64,000 nt of DNA. Origin: Manihot esculenta (taxonomy: Eukaryota; Streptophyta; Magnoliopsida; Malpighiales; Euphorbiaceae). The translations under genes were made by a program, and so were the position numbers. Of this stretch, positions 56,701-64,000 are shown piece after piece. The notes beneath the pieces are model-generated. The model ran no database searches. It was not told the DNA's origin and was given only the letters and a program-made list of their open reading frames with translations. The DNA is taken from the NCBI RefSeq assembly GCF_001659605.2, contig NC_035174.2:6264389-6328388 (forward strand). The letters are read 5' to 3'. Numbering within the stretch: the stretch's first letter is position 1; each line of letters opens with the position of its first letter.

Positions 56701-59700
56701 AAACAAGAAACTTGATAATGGTATAACAGAGGAGGGAAAAGCAGAAAGGTGAAAAATCTTGAAAAAATAAAATAAATCCACTGCAAAGAGGTAAACTAAC
56801 AACCCACCATATTATGGTAAAAGAAAATGCAATAAAAGTCGACAAGAAAAAACAACATTGAGAGAAAATTGACAATCTTTCATCATTACATCTCTAACAA
56901 GCAACAAAATGCATATTACCCATGAAAAGGATCAAAATTCTGCAGAGCTAACCTCCAATAATAGTTTGTTCATTGTCTTTCCATCAGAATTTATGAAGTC
57001 TACATCTTCCACTGGCAACCCACAGTAGTGAAGAAGGCGCATCATTTGCTCCATAACAATGCATACCTGTGAGACAGTTTCATCAATGAGCTGCAATCTG
57101 CCCAAGGAAAACCCAAAATGACAGGCAGAGGAGAAATCTACAGCTTGAAAAAGGGTTGGTCACAATCACATAGTAAAATTGAAATGTGGTGGCCAAATCA
57201 ACATTAGCCCAATAATTTAGAAACCACCAGATCAACTAAAGTCTATATATTAGCCTGAACACCACATACGTACATCATCATCACTGCCGCAGACAACATT
57301 TACGGTTGATGGTGTTTCTTAAGAAACCATATCATACAGTTCTCCTTGATATTTTCAGTACTTTTTCTGTTGAACATCAATAAATGCTTTTTCGAGAAAT
57401 TCACGAGTTCATTCAGAAGTAGACAAATATGTAATTCACTTGTTTATAGCTAAAGTATATTAATATCCTGGGGTGATCTAGCTCATGTAGAGCCAAAGAA
57501 CTAGAAATTTTACCAACTGTAGTACCCAAAAAATTTCCACTAGCTAACCTTGCTATCAACTTTAAGAACAGGTTTGTTGCCCATGTATAGTGCGCCCATC
57601 AACTGAAGTACTGGAATCTCCAATGGGAAATTGAAGGGAGTAATGATAGCTACCTGCAAATAAATAAATAAATAATTCATAATAAATAATGAAACCATAA
57701 TCATGTCTAATATATAGTTTTATATTAAATAAGAGTTTCAAAACATCCAATTGCACACCAAGAAACTTATGAAGAGATGTCAAAATGAGTGGTTTAGAAA
57801 ACTGTTAAGCATTATCTGGACTACTAACATTAATACAAACTGGTCCCAACTTAAAACTTAGCATATCAGCACATCATATTGAAGCAACGGTAGCTGCATT
57901 ATCCTATTTTTTGCTTCAACAATTATGGATTAAAGCATCATCCTGCATTCTTTCCTGCTAAAAAAAATAAGCAAAGTCCTCCAACAAACCCAATATTGCT
58001 CAGAACCTGTCCATAATACTCCACCAAATTCATTTTAAGACACCTTTTTTCTCCATTTTGATAACTTAAAATATTTATGTTCACAAACAAAGGGATCTAT
58101 TCCTGGTTCATTGTTAATCAAAACACCACATATTTTATACTTACAGGACCGTATGGCCATCGGAAACCATGACTTTGCTGTCCAAGATGATTGCCAGGTA
58201 CTGCAAAAGACCTCGCCAAGAAACGAACCTGTCCAAAATGTCATTGAAAAAATAGAGGAACAAGTTAACAAAACTTTGCATAAATAGTAAACAGAAAATG
58301 GATTTAGCTTGTGTAGTGTTTAGGTCAAGGGCACATTGCTCCAACAGAGGAAGAGCCACAACATACACTCACAAAAAGAAAATGTATGAATATGGTTAAT
58401 CAAAACCATATCCATTCATATTCAAGGAAACAAATCCAATTGATCGAATGTAATTTCGACACATTTTTCATATTATTCTTAACACTTAAGTATTTTTCTA
58501 GTTAATTTTGTAATTTTGGTCATGTTTTGCCAAAAAACATAAAGAGAAGAAGATTTGATGCAAAGCGGTTTAAAAGAGTGGAAATTGACTTGACCAGTCA
58601 ATTTGGACAAACCTTCCATTGTACCGCACTGCACAGAAATCCAGAACTGTCCAGACCTGCATAACATTTTCAGACAGTGGATTTGCCCAAGCGATTTGCC
58701 CAAACCAACTGAGCAAATCGACAGACAAAACCTGACAGTAGCGGGAAAAATTCCAAATTTAAAAATAAGAAGACCAAGTCTTTTCATTAAAAGCTGTGGG
58801 ACCCACACGATTTCTCCTCCTTCAGTATGGCACCAAATCCTCCTCAAATCAAGGAGTTCTATCCTTGGAACAAACATCTTAAAGAAAGGATTCATGATTC
58901 AAAGTAAAGAATGATTCTTAATTCAAAGCAAAGAGGAATCCCTATTCCCAAAAGGACTCTACTTGGTTTAAGCACCTATATAAGTCCATCTTTGAGAACA
59001 GCCAAATATGCTTCTTCTCTACTTTTCTCTTTTGTATTTTCTTTAAAAGTCATGAGTGGCTAAATACTTTATTTCTAGTTGAAGTTAGGGTGAAATTTTA
59101 GTTTCTATATGAATTGGGAGATATAAACTCAATTGTTCATCTTTTATTTTTCAATATTTATGCAAATTATGTTCTACATATTATTATTGCTTTGTTATTT
59201 AGGACTCGTTGTTCTTAATTTCAAAGTAATATATCGTTAGTTTGAATGCTTGAAGTGTTTAATTGCTTAGATTATTCAAACACAAGTAACAATTAGTGTA
59301 ACAACTAAGAAGTTGTATAATCTAACTCAAACTCACCACGTAGCTGATCAGTTAGAATTAGGTCTCTCTAATACTTAAAGCAATTGATAAATTAAAATCC
59401 CAAAGACGTTGTTTGGGCGATTTGCTGGCTAGGAGTTAATTAGCGAATGTTTCCTAATTAATTTAAAATCTAAGGAGAGATTGGTTATGTGGAGCGTCTT
59501 CCATAACTATAACTAATATATTGAAACAAATAAAGTCTCTCTAATACTTAAAGCAATTGATAAATTAAAATTCCAAAGACGTTGTTTGGGCGATTTGCTG
59601 GCTAGGAGTTAATTAGCGAACGTTTTCTAATTAATTTAAAACTTAAGGAGAGATTGGTTATGTGGAGCGTCTTCCATAACTATAACTAATATATTGAAAC

Positions 59701-61515
59701 AAATAAAAATATATTTGTATCGATGATCAATTCCCAAATTGAAATGAACCCTACACTTCAACTAGAACTTTTTTACATTGATTTATTTCTCTTTTAATTA
59801 TTCCTTTCGTTAATTGCTTTAATATTTACTCATCATCAAAACCCCCTTATTTTATTTTCATTGTTTATTTTTCCTAATCATTGTTTGAAAATTCTTAGTA
59901 TCAATTTCCTGTGGATTCGATCCTATTATCACTGTACGCAATTCATATTTGTTGAAATTTAATAGGTTATGTTTATTGGTTTCGACACTCATCACCAACC
60001 AAAAGACTTCTACTTTAAGAAATTCAAATTAATGATCACCTGATCACCAGAGAAATTCTCTAGAAACTTTTGAGTAACTTGAACTTCACCAAGAGCTTGC
60101 TGGTAACTCTTAGGAGCAACCCTTTGTATTAACCTAGTGAAGAAATCCAAAACCTGAAAGTTGTGAAAGATAAAAAAATCATTTGCAGAATTGAAAATCT
60201 AAATACATCAAAAATGGGAATTAGAAAGTTTTAATAAGAATATAATCGTTCCAGCACTCAAAATACACGCTCAAAACACATTACTTTTGGTACAGAAAGC
60301 ATGTGAGCTGCCTTTGCAGATATGTCCCCATATAAAAGATAACTGCAGAACGTGAAACAGATATTTTAGATCCAATGGCATCAGCATAGCAAGAGAAGAA
60401 AAACCACTGCAAAAGAGGGAGCAAATTTAACAGAGCAGTTGAAAAGGCAATACAAACCGCTCTGGTGATTTGAAAGGATTGTGCAGTCCATGCTTGGGGC
60501 ACGTGGACAAGCTCTCCACATATGGCTGCATGATTAGCACAACAATCAAACGGTTTATTTCAGTTACACATCCATTGGTATAAGAAGTTAAGAACCTCAA
60601 AAATGAATTAATTACATTTCAGCAATACAGAAAATGGAAAGAGAAAATGTAAAGGTACTGCTTAAAATCTAAGTAGCAAAACATCTTTCTTTGTTTAGTC
60701 ACAACATGCTATGTACTAAAACCCATGGTAGAACGCAACAAGGGCATCCTGTACGGAAAGGACATACCTGAATTCCCGTTTCATCTACTTCAGCAATCTT
60801 AATGAATGGTTCTCCATTTAAAGGATCTACAATAGTGTTCCAACTCGATGATCCTGTCCATCTCCCCTGCACTAAAAATAAAGACATGCCATGTTCAAGC
60901 ATCGAGATTGCAAATATTTTTTAAAAATTCAAATTCAATCTCAAATCATGCTCAGAATCATGGTATGCTTTACAAGGTGAGAACTGACTCAATTTCCACC
61001 AAAAAGAGAGGAGGAGATTGTTTATCTTCATTTACTCAATATGCTTATAAGAAAGTCACTCATTTTACAGTATCTCTGGAAATTAATTAATAAAAATAAT
61101 AACTTAACAAGGCACAAAGAACCATTATTAAGCAACAGCGTTTTCCTACCCAAGTTCTGCACTTCCGCAGGCTGAGAACCTGATATCTCTTCAACTTCTA
61201 CTGTTGCAAAAGGCAACGAATGAACAGATCTGCTACACAAAGAAACAAAAAGCTATTAAAATTTAATTTCCAGATGAAACAGTTAGACAGGAGCAAAAAC
61301 ACCATAATATTTATTCGCGATCCCTCATCAAAACAAAGAATCTTTTAACAAGCTATCAGATTAAATCAAAACCAGGTGCAGCTTCTGCAAGATAAGAAAA
61401 ATGGAAAAGAAAAAAAAAAAAAGCGATGCCTTGAAAGGGTGAACGAACTGAGCCAACTTATGCCCTTCTGGGTAGCTCTGGCTCTCATTACTCTGAAACC
61501 CCCAAATCTATGCAT
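53707..61515 (-). CDS. ALDH12A1: Delta-1-pyrroline-5-carboxylate dehydrogenase, mitochondrial, ALDH12A1 (16 exons, 554 aa)
   Basis: Oxidises P5C/glutamate semialdehyde to glutamate with NAD+, the second step of proline breakdown. Exons: 61515-61430, 61229-61150, 60871-60768, 60525-60458, 60342-60285, 60153-60040, 58228-58145, 57653-57549, 57066-56953, 56448-56317, 56224-56135, 55929-55840, 55649-55440, 54437-54327, 54007-53928, 53845-53707; total 1665 nt, all in phase, and 554 aa versus 556 in Arabidopsis. The N-terminus (MHRFGGFRVMRARATQKG) is Arg-rich without acidic residues, as in mitochondrial presequences. Motifs: DPLNGEPFIK, PFNFPLEIP, FTGSSRVADKLA, catalytic Cys335 in CSGQKCSAQS, EIFGPFQ, GDPRGAGIGTPEAI. 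Intron 14 has a GC donor (CAG|GCAAGG); intron 1 also appears to have a GC donor (AAG|GCATCG), a weak site. The long intron 6 holds a retroelement fragment. No stops. Confidence 0.93.
58380..59998 (+). mobile_element. Retroelement fragment in P5CDH intron 6
   Basis: About 1.6 kb foreign to a typical intron: a TATA-like CTATATAAGTCC near 58976, a leader-like stretch (CATGAGTGGCTAAATAC), a tandem repeat at 59362-59707 and the phrase TCCTGTGGATTCGATCC near 59909, which is typical of the region before gag in plant Ty3 elements. No coding frame. Boundaries are approximate; it may be a large non-coding LTR element (LARD-like) or a truncated Athila-type copy, oriented opposite to the gene. Confidence 0.5.
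59362..59707 (+). repeat. 173-bp tandem duplication
   Basis: GTCTCTCTAATACTTAAAGC begins at 59362 and again at 59535; the two copies differ at only a few bases, suggesting a recent duplication inside the retroelement. Confidence 0.9.
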
Positions 61516-61604
61516 GGTAATGACTGGTGATTGAAGGTTAATCTCAATTCTCCACCGCTATCACTTTCAAGCAAGAAAAGAATTAAGAAACTCTTCTCCC
61601 TCAC

Positions 61605-61616
61605 TTTTATATATAT
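61605..61616 (-). promoter_or_regulatory. TATA box of the P5CDH gene
   Basis: ATATATATAAAA on the minus strand about 90 bp upstream of the ATG at 61515. Confidence 0.5.
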
Positions 61617-61869
61617 GCTGACTGCCTTCTGGTACGTTCCCTAGATGTTGCGGTTCTCACATCCCAATAACACTGCTAAGAGATATATATGCTGCTCTGT
61701 TACTCATGCAATCAAAATTATTGAGCTTTGGCACAGAAAAATCAAAATTACTGAGCGCTCCTTATATTCCATAATTAAAAAAAAAGGGAAAAAAAATTGA
61801 TTTTGGGTGTGATAAGATAATTTAATTTATTAGGGAGATCCAGCAGTGACGTGGAATGCTGAATTTAGC
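61617..61869. other. P5CDH upstream region
   Basis: Promoter-proximal DNA with an A-run at about 61780-61797. No distinct site claimed. Confidence 0.4.
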
Positions 61870-62351
61870 GATTTGATTGATGCAATTATATGACATTATT
61901 TTACTGTATCTTTCTTGCTTCTGTTTTGTTTGTATTTTTCTTTATTGCGGATTTGGCCATTGCTACTTCATTTGGGTTCATCACCTGAGTTTTATAGATA
62001 TTCTTGATTTTTTTCCTTTGAGTTGGAGATGCTTGGCAGTTTGGTGGTTTTTCTGTCAATAAATGGCTGTCCTTCACTATGTAACAGATATGTTCCTTGG
62101 GTGTGCTCCCTCTTGAAGCCTCAACGTTTCTTTCCAGTGATGGTGCTTGCCTCTGTTGCCCTCTTCCCCATGGTAGTTGCTTAGCTTGAGCTTTGGGCCA
62201 CGAGCCTCTTCAATCTTTGTCTTTCTTTTGGATCTCCACTACAACTTTATAATAGGCTCAGCCCTATACTTATTATTTTAGGTTTCGACCCAACATCTTT
62301 GTAATGGATTTCGGCCACCTTTTATCATTGAATATATCTTTGACAAAAAAA
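61870..62351 (+). mobile_element. Probable 3' end of a LINE
   Basis: A moderately GC-rich plus-strand block ends in ATTGAATATATCTTTGACAAAAAAAG, which resembles the closing sequence and A-tail of plant LINEs. The upstream part has broken frames with Trp/Phe/Cys-rich pieces. No reverse transcriptase motif is left, so this is a 5'-truncated tail at best; the left limit is arbitrary. Confidence 0.4.
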
Positions 62352-64000
62352 GAATTAAAGCCGAGCTATAAAGATTTCTGGCTCTATTTTTCAGGCTTTA
62401 TTAAGTAGGATAATTTATAATATAATCTATATGTTTAACAAAATTTATAATTTAGTTTTTTTAGTTAATATCATTTTTTTTATTGTAATTACAATATTTT
62501 TTTATCAATTAAAATTTAATATTTTTAAATTATTTCAATCGTACCATATCATAAGTTATATTTTTAAAAACTTATAAAATTTTTATGTTGTTCGCCACAT
62601 TAATACCACATCAACATACTATACAAGATAAAATATTTAAAAATTTAAAATAAAATTGTAATAAAATTAAAAGCGTAAATTTTTTTATAAATTATTTATT
62701 TTGTTTTTTTTTTTAAATTCACTCTAAATATTAGTATAAAATGATGGGTTAATATTATACTTGAGAGTTAAAAGATAAATTAAAAAAATTTTTAAATTTT
62801 ATTTTATTATTTTTAATATTTTTAAATTAAATTATGTTAAATATTATTTTAAATTATTTTTTAATATTTCATAACTAATATATTTAACAAAATTATGTTC
62901 TTAATGACAGTTTTAAAAGTGATGTTAAATAATAAGAATATTAGACAGATTTAAAAAAATTAATTGATAATAATTTTAGTTAAAATAAAATAAAGATAAA
63001 TTATTATTGTTATAAAATTATTGATAAAAATTAATAAAAAATAATAATAATAACAAATTTTAAATATATTTAATAGTAAAAAGGAGTAACATTATAAATT
63101 TTTATAAATTTTATGAATTTTTAACTATATAAATAATGTAGGTTCATTTGGTTAAAAATAAAATAAATATAATTTAATTAATAAAAATATAAAATAAAAT
63201 TATAATAAAAATACACTACATAATTTTTAATGATTAATTCTAAATTTTATTTATTTGTCATGGTGACATGACTTTAATAACATGACATTAATATATAATT
63301 TTATTAAATTTTTAATGGTATAAATATAATTAAACTAATTTTAAAAAATTAAATTTTAATTGATAAAAAATATATTACATAATTACACAAAATTAAAAAT
63401 ATAATTTTTTTTGTTGAAATACTTTTAATTTTTAAATTTTAATTTTATTAATAAAATAGTGCTTCTATTAAATTCATTATTAATTAAAAAAATTAATTCA
63501 AATTAAAATAATTAAATTATCATAAATATTAAAATTATAAAGACTTAATTATTATAAATTTTTAAAATTAAATAGTCTAAATTATTATAAAAAATAAAAT
63601 TTAAAAAAATAAATTATTATACTCTGACGATCAAGTTTAATAGAATAGTAATTTTATTAACGAGATAGAAATTTTAAAAATTAAATATTTTCTTATTAGG
63701 AAAAATTGTGAATTTTATTAAATACTAAGGGTCTGAGAGCATTTGTTATGTACATTGTCCATAGAGGCTTTTTCCGTTACAATAATTATACATATATTTA
63801 TAGGAAAAGAAATTTGGATAATTATTATTATAACTGAATATTTTATTAGTAAATTTTAAAAATAATTAAACAAAAGTTTATAAATTAATCTTTGTATAAT
63901 AATGCATAAAAAAAAAAAAGAAAACGAATCATTCACTTTTTTCAAGCCTAGTAAATTATATATACACGAGTACTCGAGAGTATAAAGTAAAAATTTTTGT
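62352..64000. other. Very AT-rich terminal stretch
   Basis: Close to pure A/T with many TTTTAA and AATTAA runs from 62400 to 63720. No coding frame, element ends or RNA gene seen. It could be matrix-attachment-like DNA or an old element; nothing specific can be said. Confidence 0.5.

Overview
The window is nuclear DNA of a flowering plant, most likely a woody eudicot. The evidence is multi-exon genes with short GT-AG introns, AT-rich intergenic DNA, plant-specific proteins (a QUIRKY-type MCTP, plastid isochorismate synthase, ALDH12 P5C dehydrogenase) and plant LTR retrotransposons with tRNA-Met primer sites. Some repeat sequence and the gene content would suit Malpighiales (for example Euphorbiaceae), but I cannot prove this from the sequence alone.

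Layout. 1-4.9 kb: retrotransposon debris, made of a Ty3 gag-protease fragment on the minus strand, a long LTR carrying many TTCGG-N3-CCGAA units, and a decayed Ty1/copia pol that the LTR interrupts. 5.4-14.2 kb: three minus-strand host genes, namely a small lysine-rich protein, an intronless MCTP/QUIRKY-like C2-domain membrane protein, and a tail-anchored HSP20 of the RTM2 type. 16.6-21.4 kb: a complete 15-exon isochorismate synthase gene (minus, 569 aa). 23.4-37.1 kb: exons of a minus-strand gene I could not identify. One of its introns holds a 9.07-kb Ty3/gypsy element, which itself holds a 4.6-kb Ty1/copia element. Further up lie a LINE tail, a TRIM-like element and a MITE-like DNA element. 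42.1-44.1 kb: F-box gene (plus). 46.0-49.5 kb: short-form tRNase Z (plus, 8 exons). 50.5-52.0 kb: a 397-aa helical protein of unknown function (minus). 53.0-53.4 kb: MITE. 53.7-61.5 kb: ALDH12A1/P5CDH (minus, 16 exons, 554 aa) with a retroelement fragment in intron 6. 61.9-64 kb: a probable LINE tail and very AT-rich DNA.

The host genes do not form a pathway: plastid salicylate/phylloquinone precursor synthesis, mitochondrial proline breakdown, tRNA 3' processing, plasmodesmal signalling and protein turnover lie side by side. I reconstructed exon models by hand from splice signals, reading phase and remembered family similarity. For ICS and P5CDH every exon joins in phase and the total lengths match the known proteins.

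The main points for a second look are: the nested retrotransposons ending 7 bp from an exon of the unidentified gene; four GC-AG introns in two adjacent metabolic genes (three strong, one weak); a start-stop-overlapping uORF on the MCTP gene; and a nearly intact copia element broken by one base in an A-run. I found no clear evidence of a wholly new system.
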